Shown here piece after piece: positions 1 through 8,731 of a stretch of DNA of 64,000 bases. Under the pieces are notes generated by a model, which had not been told where the DNA came from, searched no databases, and saw only the letters and a list, made by a program, of their open reading frames with translations. The first letter of the stretch is position 1. Each line of letters opens with the position of its first letter. The stretch lies in NCBI GenBank assembly GCA_036351115.1, contig JAZBOL010000057.1, positions 1 to 64,000 on the forward strand, given 5' to 3'. Source of the stretch: Marinihelvus sp036351115. GTDB lineage: Bacteria; Pseudomonadota; Gammaproteobacteria; Xanthomonadales; SZUA-36. Made by a program: the position numbers and the translations under genes.

Positions 1-2
1 CT

Positions 3-941
3 TCGGCGACCGCGCGAAACCTCGGCGTCTCGCCCCTGATCATCGGCCTCGTGATCGTGGGTTTCGGCACCTCGGCGCCGGAGCTGGTGGTGTCGGCCGT
101 GGCGACGGTGCGGGGAAATGCGGGACTTGCCGTCGGCAACGCGATCGGCTCCAACATCGCCAACATGGGGCTGATCCTCGGCTTCACGGCCCTGATCTAC
201 CCGCTCAAGCTCGAGTCGAGCACGCTGAAACGCGAGTATCCCCTGCTGCTGCTGATCATGCTTGTCAGCCTGTTCCTGGCCATCGACATGCAGCTCACCC
301 GGCTGGAGGGTTTCGTGCTGCTCGGGTGCCTGTTCGCCATGGTGGCCTGGCTGGTGCGCTTCGGCATGCAACGGCCGGCCTCCGATCCCTTCGCCCAGGA
401 ACTCGAAGCGGAAATTCCCACGGACATTCCCACCCGTGTCGCCATGTTCTGGCTGCTGATCAGCATGATCACGCTGCCAGCCAGCTCCCACTTCCTGGTC
501 GAGGGTGCCGTGGGCATCGCCACGACGCTGAACGTCTCCGACACGGTGATCGGCCTGACCATCGTCGCCTTCGGCACCAGCCTGCCCGAGCTGGCGACCG
601 CGATCACCAGCGCCTTTCGCAAAGAGGATGATCTGGCCATCGGCAACATCATCGGCTCGAACATGTTCAACCTCCTGGGCGTGCTCGGTATCGCCGCGGC
701 CATCCATCCGGTCGAGGTGCAAAGCATGATCCTGACCCGGGATTTTCCGGTCATGTTCCTGCTGACCGGGCTCATGTTCCTGCTGGCGTCGGACTTCCGG
801 GGGCCGGGCCGCATCGGCCGCACGGCCGGCGCGCTCCTGCTGGCCATTTTCGTCGGCTACCAGGCCATGGTGTGGCTGGGAGCCGGGGAAGGCGCGCCCC
901 TGGCCGCAGCCACAGCAGCGGCCGTGGCGAGCGCCGTCTGA
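3..941 (+). CDS. Calcium/sodium antiporter (CaCA family, YrbG-like), 5' truncated
   Basis: The frame is open from the window edge, so the true start lies upstream. A GTG at 51 is in frame, but the residues before it are already family-like. The inner-membrane protein shows the two inverted alpha repeats of the CaCA family: GFGTSAPEL near the start and FGTSLPELATAI in the second half, each followed by a GNxxGSN motif (GNAIGSNIAN and GNIIGSNMFN). These acidic and polar motifs form the ion-binding site of the family. Several hydrophobic membrane segments are visible. Genes of this family commonly sit just upstream of kdsD in gammaproteobacteria, as here. It probably exchanges Na+ or H+ for Ca2+; the exact ion preference cannot be read from the sequence. 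Confidence 0.88.
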   Translation, partial: SATARNLGVSPLIIGLVIVGFGTSAPELVVSAVATVRGNAGLAVGNAIGSNIANMGLILGFTALIYPLKLESSTLKREYPLLLLIMLVSLFLAIDMQLTRLEGFVLLGCLFAMVAWLVRFGMQRPASDPFAQELEAEIPTDIPTRVAMFWLLISMITLPASSHFLVEGAVGIATTLNVSDTVIGLTIVAFGTSLPELATAITSAFRKEDDLAIGNIIGSNMFNLLGVLGIAAAIHPVEVQSMILTRDFPVMFLLTGLMFLLASDFRGPGRIGRTAGALLLAIFVGYQAMVWLGAGEGAPLAAATAAAVASAV

Positions 942-999
942 CGCCGCGCGCGTCTTGCGGAGGCGCACCTGCCTCCCGGGTCGTTTCACGGGGTAAACT

Positions 1000-1977
1000 G
1001 TGGCGATGAACGAAGTGGCGCTCAAGCAACTCGCCCGGGCGGTGATCGAGACCGAAGCCCGGGCTGTCCAGGAGTTGCTCCCCCGCATCGACGACCAGTT
1101 CGTCGCGGCATGCCGGGTCCTGCTCGGCACCCGGGGCCGCGTGGTGGTCCTCGGCGTCGGCAAGTCCGGCCACATCGGCAACAAGATCGCGGCCACCCTG
1201 GCCAGCACCGGCACCCCGGCCTTCTTCGTTCACGCCGCAGAGGCCGCGCACGGTGACCTCGGCATGATCACCGGCGAAGACGTGGTGCTGGTTCTCTCGA
1301 ATTCCGGCGAGACGGACGAGGTCAAGCAGTTGCTGCCCGTGCTCAAACGCATGGACGTGGACGTGATCGCCATGACCGGCAATCCCGACTCCTACCTCGC
1401 CGAATTCGCCGACATCAACCTGAACACCTCGGTCAGCGAGGAAGCCTGCCCCCTTGGCCTGGCGCCCACCTCGAGCACCACCGCCGCCCTGGTCATGGGC
1501 GATGCGCTGGCCGTGGCCCTGCTCGAGTCGCGCGGCTTCACGAAAGAGGACTTCGCCCTGTCCCACCCGGCCGGACAGCTGGGTCGTCGCCTCGTCATCC
1601 GCATCCGGGACCTCATGCACAGCGGTGATGCGATGCCGGTGGTCCGGGCGGACGCCACCCTCACCGACGCCATCGTCGAAATCAGCGAAAAGCGTCTCGG
1701 CATGACCGCGGCGGTGAACGAAGCAGGCCAAGTCGTCGGTGTCTTCACCGATGGCGACCTGCGCCGCGCCCTGGGCCGAGGGCTGGATCCTCACGTCACC
1801 CGGGTCGAGTCCGTCATGAGTGGCAATCCCGCGGCCATTGAACCGGACACGCTCGCCGTGGAAGCCGTGCAGGCCATGCAGGACCGGAAGGTGCAAGGCC
1901 TGCTGGTGCTGGACGACGACGGCACCCTGGTCGGCGTGCTCAATTTCCAGGACCTGCTTCATTCGGGGGTGGTCTAG
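1000..1977 (+). CDS. kdsD: D-arabinose-5-phosphate isomerase
   Basis: Cytosolic enzyme that interconverts ribulose 5-phosphate and arabinose 5-phosphate, the first committed precursor for Kdo of lipopolysaccharide. At 325 aa it has the usual length. An N-terminal SIS domain (about residues 40-175) carries GVGKSGHIGNKIAATL and the phosphate-binding SNSGETDE segment, and two C-terminal CBS domains (about 205-325) follow. The GTG start at 1000 has a weak GGGG six bases upstream; an in-frame ATG at 1006 is the alternative. Its TAG stop directly abuts the ATG of kdsC, which acts two steps later in the same pathway. The function is firmly supported by motifs and context. Confidence 0.95.
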   Translation: MAMNEVALKQLARAVIETEARAVQELLPRIDDQFVAACRVLLGTRGRVVVLGVGKSGHIGNKIAATLASTGTPAFFVHAAEAAHGDLGMITGEDVVLVLSNSGETDEVKQLLPVLKRMDVDVIAMTGNPDSYLAEFADINLNTSVSEEACPLGLAPTSSTTAALVMGDALAVALLESRGFTKEDFALSHPAGQLGRRLVIRIRDLMHSGDAMPVVRADATLTDAIVEISEKRLGMTAAVNEAGQVVGVFTDGDLRRALGRGLDPHVTRVESVMSGNPAAIEPDTLAVEAVQAMQDRKVQGLLVLDDDGTLVGVLNFQDLLHSGVV

Positions 1978-2514
1978 ATGAGCGGTCACGATCCCCTGCT
2001 GCTCGAGCGCGCTGCCCGCGTCGAACTGCTGGTCCTCGACGTGGACGGCGTGCTGACCGACGGACGCCTTTACTTCGACAACGCCGGGAACGAGCTCAAG
2101 GCGTTCTCCACGGCGGATGGCCTGGGCCTCAAGCTGCTGCAGCGCCTCGGCATCACCCTGGCGGTCATCACCGGGCGCTCTTCCCGCATCGTCGCCGACC
2201 GGGCGGCCCATCTCGGTATCGAGCACGTCTACCAGGGGCAGGACGACAAGCTCTCGGCCTACCTGGACCTCCTGGCACGAACGGGGGGCGATGACGAGAC
2301 GACCTGCTACGCCGGAGACGACTGGATCGACCTGCCCCTGCTCACCCGCGTGGGCCTGGCCGTGACGGTCCCGAAGGCCGATGCGGAGGTGAAAGCGCGA
2401 AGCCACTGGATTACCCCGTCCGGCGGCGGTGAAGGCGCCGTGCGGGAGCTTTGCAATCTGATCATCGACGCCCGCGGCGCCCGCGAGACCTTGCTCGAAG
2501 GATTCCTGGCGTGA
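1978..2514 (+). CDS. kdsC: 3-deoxy-D-manno-octulosonate 8-phosphate phosphatase
   Basis: HAD-superfamily phosphatase of the C0 (capless, tetrameric) type that removes phosphate from Kdo-8-phosphate before CMP activation. The 178-aa protein has the DxD nucleophile motif in LVLDVDGVLTDG near residue 20 and the Mg2+-binding motif GDDWIDLPLL in the second half. The conserved ITGR segment is also present. The length matches E. coli KdsC. It follows kdsD with no gap and precedes lptC by 49 bases, so LPS precursor synthesis and export genes share a transcription unit. Confidence 0.95.
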   Translation: MSGHDPLLLERAARVELLVLDVDGVLTDGRLYFDNAGNELKAFSTADGLGLKLLQRLGITLAVITGRSSRIVADRAAHLGIEHVYQGQDDKLSAYLDLLARTGGDDETTCYAGDDWIDLPLLTRVGLAVTVPKADAEVKARSHWITPSGGGEGAVRELCNLIIDARGARETLLEGFLA

Positions 2515-2563
2515 CGGCGACGCATGTCCCACGAACGCCGCCTCCCCGCGGGAGGGCCGCCGA

Positions 2564-3127
2564 ATGATGACGCCCTCGACCCGCCGGGGCCTGCTGGTGG
2601 CCACCGCCCTGGTGGCCGTCACCTTCTGGCTGACCCGCGGTGAGGACGAGACGGACCCGGGCATCGAGGGCCTGGACACGGGCCTGAGCTACGCCCTGGA
2701 GAATTTCGAGATGCAGGCCTACGACGAGCTCGGCGCCCCCGCTGTCCGGCTGTGGGCGCCCCGATTTATCAACGAGGCTGACACGAACATCGGTCGCGTG
2801 GATAATCCTCGGCTCGAAGTCCGGCACGAGGGTCTGGTCTGGCGCCTGACAGCGGAAACCGCGACCATTGCGGCGGACCAGGACGAGGTGTACCTGAACG
2901 GCGCCGTCCAGATCGAGCGCACCGGCGCCACGCCCGCGGACCGTGTCGACATCGACACCCGCAACGTCACCCTGGAGGTCGACCCGCGCGTCGCCCACTC
3001 CGGCGAGGCGATCCGGGTTCGTGATTCGAGTGGCGTACTCAACGCCAAGGGCTTCCGGGTCGACATGGTGAAGGATGAATTTCAACTGCATAACGATGTC
3101 CAAGGCGTTTATGTCGTACCGAACTGA
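2564..3127 (+). CDS. lptC: LPS export ABC transporter periplasmic protein LptC
   Basis: Bitopic inner-membrane protein that passes lipopolysaccharide from LptB2FG to LptA. The 187-aa product begins with one membrane segment (about residues 10-25, GLLVATALVAVTFWL) followed by a periplasmic beta-jellyroll region with the family's alternating pattern. Start choice: GGAGG at 2551-2555 lies 8 bases before the ATG at 2564. LptC sequences diverge strongly, so the call rests on the membrane anchor, length and the strict kdsC-lptC-lptA-lptB order. The 3' end overlaps the start of lptA. Confidence 0.9.
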   Translation: MMTPSTRRGLLVATALVAVTFWLTRGEDETDPGIEGLDTGLSYALENFEMQAYDELGAPAVRLWAPRFINEADTNIGRVDNPRLEVRHEGLVWRLTAETATIAADQDEVYLNGAVQIERTGATPADRVDIDTRNVTLEVDPRVAHSGEAIRVRDSSGVLNAKGFRVDMVKDEFQLHNDVQGVYVVPN

Positions 3128-3755
3128 CTCCCGGCCGACGCGCCCGGCGGTCCTCCTGGCCGTTTCCCTTGCTGTTTCCCTGGCCGCGCTCCTGGCCCAG
3201 CCCGTCCTGGCGCTGGAGACTGACCGGCAGCAACCGCTCGAGGTCTACGCCGATGGCACGGACGGCTCGTTGGGTGACGGGGTCACGGTGCTGAGCGGTC
3301 GCGTGGAAATTCGCCAGGGAACCCTGCACGTCCAGGCCGAAGAGGCCCGCGTCGAGAAGTTCGAGGGCAAGGTCAGCACGATCATTCTCATCGGGCAGCC
3401 GGCGCGGCTCGAACAGGAGATCGAGGAGCAGGGGCTGGTGCAGGCGGAGGCGAATACCATCACCTACCGGGTCAGCGCCGGCAAGGTCGAACTGGCGGGC
3501 GCCGCCGACGTCACCCATCCGCAGTACCAGATTTCAGGGGAACAGCTCACCTACGATCTCGACAAGCAGCACTTCGAAGGCAGCGGCGGCGTCAGTGCAG
3601 AGGGGGACGGGCGGATCCGGATTCAGCTGGAGCCCGAAGTGGCCGGTCAATTGCAGGACCAGCCCGCAGATGGCGGGGCGGCCGGCGAGGCGGGTGAGCA
3701 GACACCGGAAACCGACCCCCCCGACGCCGAAGATCCGGATTCCGGCGCTGGCTGA
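3111..3755 (+). CDS. lptA: LPS transport periplasmic protein LptA
   Basis: Periplasmic bridge protein carrying LPS from LptC to LptD at the outer membrane. After a signal peptide ending near PVLA-LETD it has the OstA/LptA beta-jellyroll core (VTVLSGRVEIRQGTL, then LVQAEANTITYRV). The C-terminal tail is long, acidic and proline-rich, likely disordered. Start choice: AAGG at 3102-3105 sits 5 bases before the ATG at 3111, which gives a normal signal peptide. Earlier in-frame ATGs at 3075 and 3096 lack properly spaced sites. The start overlaps lptC by 17 bases and the stop overlaps the lptB ATG by one base. Confidence 0.9.
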   Translation: MSYRTDSRPTRPAVLLAVSLAVSLAALLAQPVLALETDRQQPLEVYADGTDGSLGDGVTVLSGRVEIRQGTLHVQAEEARVEKFEGKVSTIILIGQPARLEQEIEEQGLVQAEANTITYRVSAGKVELAGAADVTHPQYQISGEQLTYDLDKQHFEGSGGVSAEGDGRIRIQLEPEVAGQLQDQPADGGAAGEAGEQTPETDPPDAEDPDSGAG

Positions 3756-4474
3756 TGCTGCAGACCGAAAACCTCCATAAGTCCTACCGAAATAAGCAGG
3801 TCGTGCGCGGCGTCACCATGAATGTGCGCGACGGCAGCGTGGTGGGACTCCTGGGGCCCAACGGCGCCGGGAAGACCACCTGCTTCTACATGATCGTCGG
3901 CCTGATTCCGGCGACCGAGGGACGCATCCTCGTCGATGATCACGAGATCACCCACGACCCGGTGAACAAACGTTCCGCCCTGGGGCTGAGCTACCTGCCC
4001 CAGGAAGCCTCGATTTTTCGGAAGCTGTCGGTCCGGGAAAACGTCATGTCCATCCTGGAGCTGCGGGACGATCTCGACCGGCAGGGGCGGGAGGACCAGC
4101 TGCAGTTGCTGCTGGAGGAGCTCGGCGTGGCTCACCTCTCCGACCAGTCCGGCATCAGCCTTTCCGGCGGCGAGCGACGGCGCGTGGAAATCGCCCGGGC
4201 CCTGGCTTCCCGGCCTCGCTTCATTCTTCTGGACGAGCCCTTCGCCGGCGTTGACCCCATTTCCGTCCGGGAAATTCAGGGAATCGTCGAGCACCTCAAG
4301 GATCGCGGTATCGGGGTGTTGATCACCGACCACAACGTGCGCGAGACCCTGGGCATCTGCGACCACGCTTACATCCTGGCGGACGGGAGGATTCTCGCGG
4401 AGGGTACACCCGAGGATATCCTCGACAACGAGGACGTCCGCACCGTTTACCTTGGTGAAGAGTTCAAGTTGTAA
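3755..4474 (+). CDS. lptB: LPS export ABC transporter ATP-binding protein LptB
   Basis: Cytoplasmic ATPase that powers extraction of LPS from the inner membrane with LptF/LptG. The 239-aa protein has Walker A GPNGAGKTT (Lys40), the ABC signature LSGGE (about 136-140), Walker B FILLDEPFAG (Asp160, Glu161) and the H-loop histidine in LITDHNVRE. These are near-identical to characterised LptB proteins. Start and stop are coupled to neighbours: TGATG with lptA, and three bases before rpoN. LptF and LptG are not in the window, as is usual. Confidence 0.97.
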   Translation: MLQTENLHKSYRNKQVVRGVTMNVRDGSVVGLLGPNGAGKTTCFYMIVGLIPATEGRILVDDHEITHDPVNKRSALGLSYLPQEASIFRKLSVRENVMSILELRDDLDRQGREDQLQLLLEELGVAHLSDQSGISLSGGERRRVEIARALASRPRFILLDEPFAGVDPISVREIQGIVEHLKDRGIGVLITDHNVRETLGICDHAYILADGRILAEGTPEDILDNEDVRTVYLGEEFKL

Positions 4475-4477
4475 CCC

Positions 4478-5929
4478 GTGATCGACCAGTCGCTCCAACT
4501 GCGCCTGACCCAGAAGCTTGCGCTGGCGCCGCAGCTGCAGCAGGCCATTCGCCTGCTTCAGCTCACGCGCATCGAACTGCGCGAGTACCTGCAGGAGACC
4601 ATCGAGGCCAATCCCCTGCTCGAACAGGCTGAACCCGGCGATGTGCAGGACCCCGCGGACGCCGATTGGGAACAGGGCGAAGCCGGCGCCGAGCCCGAGT
4701 CCGCGGAGGCCGACCGCTGGGACGAGGCCGATGACTGGGGAGAAGACTACGGCCTGGGCAACGACTGGGGGGAGCCGGACAGCTACGCGGGTGACCGGGA
4801 GCAACAAATCGCCGACACCGGCAGTGGCGGCCTGGTGGAACATCTCCTGTTCCAGATCGGCATGGCCCAGTTCAAGGAGCAGGATGCCGCCATCGCGACG
4901 GCCATCGTGTACGCGCTCGACGAAGACGGCTACCTGCTGGACACGCCGGAAGACATCGCGGCCGGGCTGGCGCCCGAATATCTCGTGGACGCCTCCCAGG
5001 TCGAGGCCGTGCTGCGGCGCATCCAGCGAATGGAGCCCGTCGGCGTCGCATCCCGCGATCCCGGCGAATGCATCCGGGTACAGCTGGACGTGTTGCCGGC
5101 ATCCACGCCGGCGCGCGACACCGCGCGCCGCATCGCCCGGGACTTTCTCGACCTCGTGGTGGCCGGCGACACGGCGGAGCTGACCCGTGCCCTGGCCGTG
5201 GACCAGGACCGGCTGGAAGCCGCCCTGGACCTGATCCGCAGCCTGGAGCCCCGGCCGGGCGCGCGATACGACAATCGCGCTGATGAATACCTCGTGCCCG
5301 ACGTTTATGTCCGGGAGGTCGAAGGGCGCTGGGTAACGAGTCTCAGCCCGGACAACGACCCACGCCTGAAGCTCAACACGTACTACGTGCAGCTGCTGCG
5401 GAAGTCGAGTGCCCAGGACCGAAAATATCTCGAAGGGCGGCTGCAGGAAGCGCGCTGGCTCATGTCGAGCCTGGAACTCCGCAACCGCACGCTCACGACC
5501 GTGTCCCAGTGCATCGTGGACGCCCAGCAGGCGTTTCTGGAACACGGCGAAATCGCCATGCGCCCCCTGATTCTCAAAGACATTGCCGAGAAGGCGGGCG
5601 TGCACGAATCGACCGTGTCACGCGCCACGACCCGCAAATACCTGTTGACGCCTCGCGGCCTGTTTGAGCTGAAATATTTTTTCTCGAGCCACGTCAATAC
5701 CTCGGACGGGGGTACCGTGAGCGCCACCTCGGTCAAGGCCCGTCTTGCGAGCCTCATCGCCGCCGAGCCCCCCGGCAAACCCCTGAGCGACCAGGCCCTG
5801 TGCGACACGCTGAACGCCGAAGGCATACTCGTCGCGCGGCGCACGGTGGCCAAATACCGGGAAGCACTGGGTATCGGATCCAGCAGCGACCGAAGGAAAG
5901 CCTGGCGCCGACTGTCGGGTAAGCGCTGA
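4478..5929 (+). CDS. rpoN: RNA polymerase sigma-54 factor
   Basis: Alternative sigma factor that recognises -24/-12 promoters and needs AAA+ enhancer-binding activators. The 483-aa protein shows the glutamine- and leucine-rich activator-interacting region I (LQLRLTQKLALAPQLQQAIRL), an acidic region II (about residues 50-105, rich in Asp, Glu and Trp), the core-binding domain, a helix-turn-helix, and the RpoN box ARRTVAKYR (about 453-461). The GTG start at 4478 is three bases after the lptB stop. The lptB-rpoN-hpf-ptsN order is conserved in many proteobacteria. Confidence 0.97.
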   Translation: MIDQSLQLRLTQKLALAPQLQQAIRLLQLTRIELREYLQETIEANPLLEQAEPGDVQDPADADWEQGEAGAEPESAEADRWDEADDWGEDYGLGNDWGEPDSYAGDREQQIADTGSGGLVEHLLFQIGMAQFKEQDAAIATAIVYALDEDGYLLDTPEDIAAGLAPEYLVDASQVEAVLRRIQRMEPVGVASRDPGECIRVQLDVLPASTPARDTARRIARDFLDLVVAGDTAELTRALAVDQDRLEAALDLIRSLEPRPGARYDNRADEYLVPDVYVREVEGRWVTSLSPDNDPRLKLNTYYVQLLRKSSAQDRKYLEGRLQEARWLMSSLELRNRTLTTVSQCIVDAQQAFLEHGEIAMRPLILKDIAEKAGVHESTVSRATTRKYLLTPRGLFELKYFFSSHVNTSDGGTVSATSVKARLASLIAAEPPGKPLSDQALCDTLNAEGILVARRTVAKYREALGIGSSSDRRKAWRRLSGKR

Positions 5930-5998
5930 GCGCCGCCCCGGCAGGCACCCGGCGGAAGTCCGGCGTGACGCGAGGACTGGGAAACCGCGAAATCGGGG

Positions 5999-6006
5999 TA
6001 TAGAAT
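5999..6006 (+). promoter_or_regulatory. Possible -10 element before hpf
   Basis: TATAGAAT sits 28 bases before the hpf start, in the 104-base gap after rpoN. No convincing -35 hexamer lies 17 bases upstream, and no sigma-54 type GG-N10-GC pair is seen. It may give hpf-ptsN separate transcription from the upstream operon. The call rests on one hexamer only. Confidence 0.3.
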
Positions 6007-6033
6007 TGGAGTAGCCACCATGGAGTCTCATTC

Positions 6034-6357
6034 ATGCAACTGACCATTACCGGGCACCACGTCGAAGTGACGCCCGCCCTCCGGGCCTATGCCACGGAAA
6101 AAATGCAACGTCTTTCCCGGCACTTCGACCAGGTCGTGTCCGTGGACGTGATCCTCAACGTCGAAAAGCTGGACCAGATCGCCGAAGCGACGGTCAACGC
6201 CGGCGGCCGGAAACTGTTCGCCACGGATACGTCCGAGGACATGTATGCCGCCATCGACGGTCTTTCCGACAAGCTCGACAAGCAGGTCCGGCGCCTCAAG
6301 GACAAGCTCCGCGACCACCACCACGTGAAGCCCTCGCATTTACCGACGGACGGCTGA
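6034..6357 (+). CDS. hpf: Ribosome hibernation promoting factor
   Basis: Small ribosome-binding protein that inactivates 70S ribosomes and helps form 100S dimers in stationary phase. The 107-aa product has the short HPF/YfiA fold: QLTITGHHVEVTPALRAYATEKM at the N terminus, a VNAGGRKLFA strand, and the basic helix DKLDKQVRRLKDKL. It lacks the C-terminal dimerisation domain of long HPF, so it is a short-form HPF. GGAG at 6022-6025 lies 8 bases before the ATG. The position directly after rpoN is the classical one (once called the sigma-54 modulation protein). Confidence 0.95.
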   Translation: MQLTITGHHVEVTPALRAYATEKMQRLSRHFDQVVSVDVILNVEKLDQIAEATVNAGGRKLFATDTSEDMYAAIDGLSDKLDKQVRRLKDKLRDHHHVKPSHLPTDG

Positions 6358-6418
6358 GCGAATCGAGTCCTAACCAGGCCCTGCCCTCCAATGCCCCGTT
6401 TCCGATGCTGGTCCGCCC

Positions 6419-6874
6419 ATGCTCGTCGATGATCTGATCAGTGCCGACAGCGTTCTGCCGCAGGTCAAGACCAGCAGCAAGAAGCGCCTTCTCGAAGTGA
6501 TCAGCCGCGCGCTCGCGAAGGAAGACGAGGGCCTGAACGCCCGGGAGGTGTTCGAGAGCCTCTGTGCCCGGGAACGCCTGGGAAGCACGGGGCTCGGCAA
6601 GGGCGTGGCAATCCCCCATGGTCGCGTGAGTGGCTCATCGCGGGTCCAGGCCGTTTTCATTCGCCTCGCCAAGCCGCTGGCCTTCGATGCGGTCGACGGC
6701 AAGCCCGTGGACCTGCTGTTTGCCCTGGCCGTGCCCGAACACTGCACCACGGATCACCTCAAGCTCCTCGCGGAGATCGCGGAAAAATTCAGTGACGAAG
6801 ACCTGCTGAAGCAGCTGCGCGAGGCGGACGACGCCAACGAGCTGGTACAGCTGCTGTCCCGCACCCGCCACTGA
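6419..6874 (+). CDS. ptsN: PTS IIA-like nitrogen regulatory protein PtsN (EIIA-Ntr)
   Basis: Phosphoacceptor of the nitrogen-related PTS; in studied bacteria its phosphorylation state controls potassium transport, envelope stress and nitrogen responses. The 151-aa protein matches the family over its length, with the active-site histidine in GKGVAIPHGRV and the conserved FDAVDGKPVDLLFALAVP stretch. It follows hpf by 61 bases and precedes hprK by four. No dedicated enzyme I-Ntr (ptsP) is in the window, so PtsN may receive phosphate from the HPr/EI encoded just downstream; that is inference. Confidence 0.95.
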   Translation: MLVDDLISADSVLPQVKTSSKKRLLEVISRALAKEDEGLNAREVFESLCARERLGSTGLGKGVAIPHGRVSGSSRVQAVFIRLAKPLAFDAVDGKPVDLLFALAVPEHCTTDHLKLLAEIAEKFSDEDLLKQLREADDANELVQLLSRTRH

Positions 6875-6878
6875 TGCC

Positions 6879-7859
6879 GTGACTCGGACGCTCACAGCCC
6901 GGGACCTCTTCACGCAACTGCAGGAACGGCTCGGTCTCAGCTGGGTCGCCGCCCGGGACCACGGGGAAGACACGCTACTCAGCGAAGACGACATGTCGAC
7001 CCGGCCGGCCTTGGCCGGCTACCTGAACCTGATTCACCCGAACCGCGTCCAGGTCCTGGGCGCGGAAGAACTGGCCTACCTCGCGACTCGGGCGGGCAAG
7101 GATCGGGAACGAACCCTCGAGCGAATCTTCGAACCCCAGCTGATCGCCGCTGTCGTGGGCAGCTCCCTGGAGCTTCCGGAAGACTTTCTCCAGGCCGCGG
7201 AGCGGGCCGGCAAACCGGTCCTGCGCTCCAGCAGTTCGAGCTACGACCTGGTCAATTATCTCCAGTATCACATCTCCCGCGTCCTGGCCCGGCGCTGCAA
7301 CCTGCACGGCGTCTTCATGGAAGTGTTCACCATCGGGGTGTTGATCACCGGAGGTGCCGGCAGCGGTAAAAGCGAACTCGCCCTGGAGCTGCTCAACCGG
7401 GGCCACCGACTCATCGCGGACGACGCGCCGGAGTTCACGCTGATTTCGCCGGAGGTCATCGATGGATCCTGTCCCGAGGCCCTGCAGGATTGCCTCGAGG
7501 TGCGCGGCCTGGGCGTGCTGAACGTGCGGGAGATGTTCGGCGACGCCGCCATCAAGCTGAACAAGTTTCTGCGCCTCATCGTTCATCTCGAGATTCCCGA
7601 GGGGGGCAGCGCCCCGGAAAACATCGACCGGTTGCGCGGCAACACGGGCTCCGAGGACGTGCTGGGACTGACGGTTCCGACCTTCACCCTGCCCGTACTC
7701 GCAGGGCGTAACATGGCCGTCATCACGGAGGCGGCGGTCCGCGACTTCATGCTGCGCATGAAGGGTTTTGACGCCGCCACCGCGTTCCTGGAACGCCACT
7801 CCCGGTTGCTCCGCGGCCAGCCCGTGGTGCAAGGCCCTCACCCCGGTGCCAAGTCATGA
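6879..7859 (+). CDS. hprK: HPr kinase/phosphorylase
   Basis: Bifunctional enzyme that phosphorylates and dephosphorylates HPr on its regulatory serine. The 326-aa protein has the N-terminal domain, then the catalytic domain with Walker A GGAGSGKS (158-165), catalytic His143 (NLHG), an acidic pair in IADDAPEF, and the HprK signature EVRGLGVLNVREMFG. The length fits the full-length proteobacterial form. GTG start four bases after the ptsN stop; the 3' end overlaps rapZ by ATGA. HPr in this operon keeps the target Ser46, consistent with a working pair. Confidence 0.96.
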   Translation: MTRTLTARDLFTQLQERLGLSWVAARDHGEDTLLSEDDMSTRPALAGYLNLIHPNRVQVLGAEELAYLATRAGKDRERTLERIFEPQLIAAVVGSSLELPEDFLQAAERAGKPVLRSSSSSYDLVNYLQYHISRVLARRCNLHGVFMEVFTIGVLITGGAGSGKSELALELLNRGHRLIADDAPEFTLISPEVIDGSCPEALQDCLEVRGLGVLNVREMFGDAAIKLNKFLRLIVHLEIPEGGSAPENIDRLRGNTGSEDVLGLTVPTFTLPVLAGRNMAVITEAAVRDFMLRMKGFDAATAFLERHSRLLRGQPVVQGPHPGAKS

Positions 7860-8731
7860 GCGATAAAACGGCCGGTCAACACCTCATCATCGTCAGCGGC
7901 CTTTCCGGCGCGGGCAAGTCCACGGCGCTGAAGGCCCTGGAGGACATGGGCTATCACAGCATCGACAATCTGCCCACGCGCCTCCTTGACGATTTCGCCG
8001 AGCAGCTGAAGTCCGAGCCGGACGCCTACCGCCGCGTCGCGCTCGGCATGGATGTCCGCGCCCCCGGCCTCGACGCGCTGGCCCTGTCGACCTGGATCGA
8101 AGCTCTGCGGGCGTCCGGCATTCGTGCCCAGCTCCTGTTTCTCGAGGCCAACGACGCGGCCCTCCTGAAGCGCTACGGCGCCACGCGCCGGCCTCACCCC
8201 CTGGCCCAGGGCGCGGATGCCTTGCAGGCCGCGATCGGCAAGGAGCGCGAGCTGCTCGCGCCGCTGCGGAACCTGGCGGACTGGTGCATCGACACGTCCG
8301 ACACGAATATTCACCAGCTGCGCCACCAGACCTGGCGCCATGTGGGCCCGGACACCGATGAGATGACCGTGGTGATCCAGTCCTTTGGATTCAGCCACGG
8401 CGTACCGCCGGACGCGGACTACGTGTTCGACGCGCGCTGCCTGCCCAATCCCCACTGGGACGACACCCTGCGCCCCCAGACCGGACGCGACGAGGCCGTC
8501 GCCGAGTGGCTCGAACGCGATGAAACGGTGAACCGCCTGGCCAGGGACATGGAATCATTCCTGCGTACCTGGCTGCCCGTCCACGCACAGACCCACCGGA
8601 GTTTCGTGACTGTCGCGATCGGATGCACCGGGGGGCGGCACCGGTCCGTGTATCTGGCCGAGCGCCTGAGCCGGGCGCTGCGCGATGATTTTCCCGACCT
8701 CGTGCTCCATCACCGTGAGACGGAGCTGTGA
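7856..8731 (+). CDS. rapZ: RNase adapter / nucleotide-binding protein RapZ
   Basis: P-loop protein; in E. coli it guides RNase E to the small RNA GlmZ and so controls amino-sugar synthesis for the envelope. The 291-aa protein has Walker A GLSGAGKS (residues 15-22) and the highly conserved C-terminal RNA-binding domain with FGFSHGVPPDADYVFDARCLPNP and TVAIGCTGGRHRSVY. It overlaps hprK by four bases and the EIIA gene by four, so it is embedded in the PTS operon. Whether a GlmZ-type RNA exists in this organism cannot be judged from here. Confidence 0.95.
   Translation: MSDKTAGQHLIIVSGLSGAGKSTALKALEDMGYHSIDNLPTRLLDDFAEQLKSEPDAYRRVALGMDVRAPGLDALALSTWIEALRASGIRAQLLFLEANDAALLKRYGATRRPHPLAQGADALQAAIGKERELLAPLRNLADWCIDTSDTNIHQLRHQTWRHVGPDTDEMTVVIQSFGFSHGVPPDADYVFDARCLPNPHWDDTLRPQTGRDEAVAEWLERDETVNRLARDMESFLRTWLPVHAQTHRSFVTVAIGCTGGRHRSVYLAERLSRALRDDFPDLVLHHRETEL

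Noticed and set aside
772..2679. Long open frame antisense to kdsD-kdsC
   Set aside because: Low-complexity reading with no family features; the sense genes are certain.
3647..5605. Long open frame antisense to lptB-rpoN
   Set aside because: Same antisense artefact in GC-rich DNA; no start context or motif.
5930..6033. Sigma-54 dependent promoter before hpf
   Set aside because: No GG-N10-GC (-24/-12) element is present in the gap.
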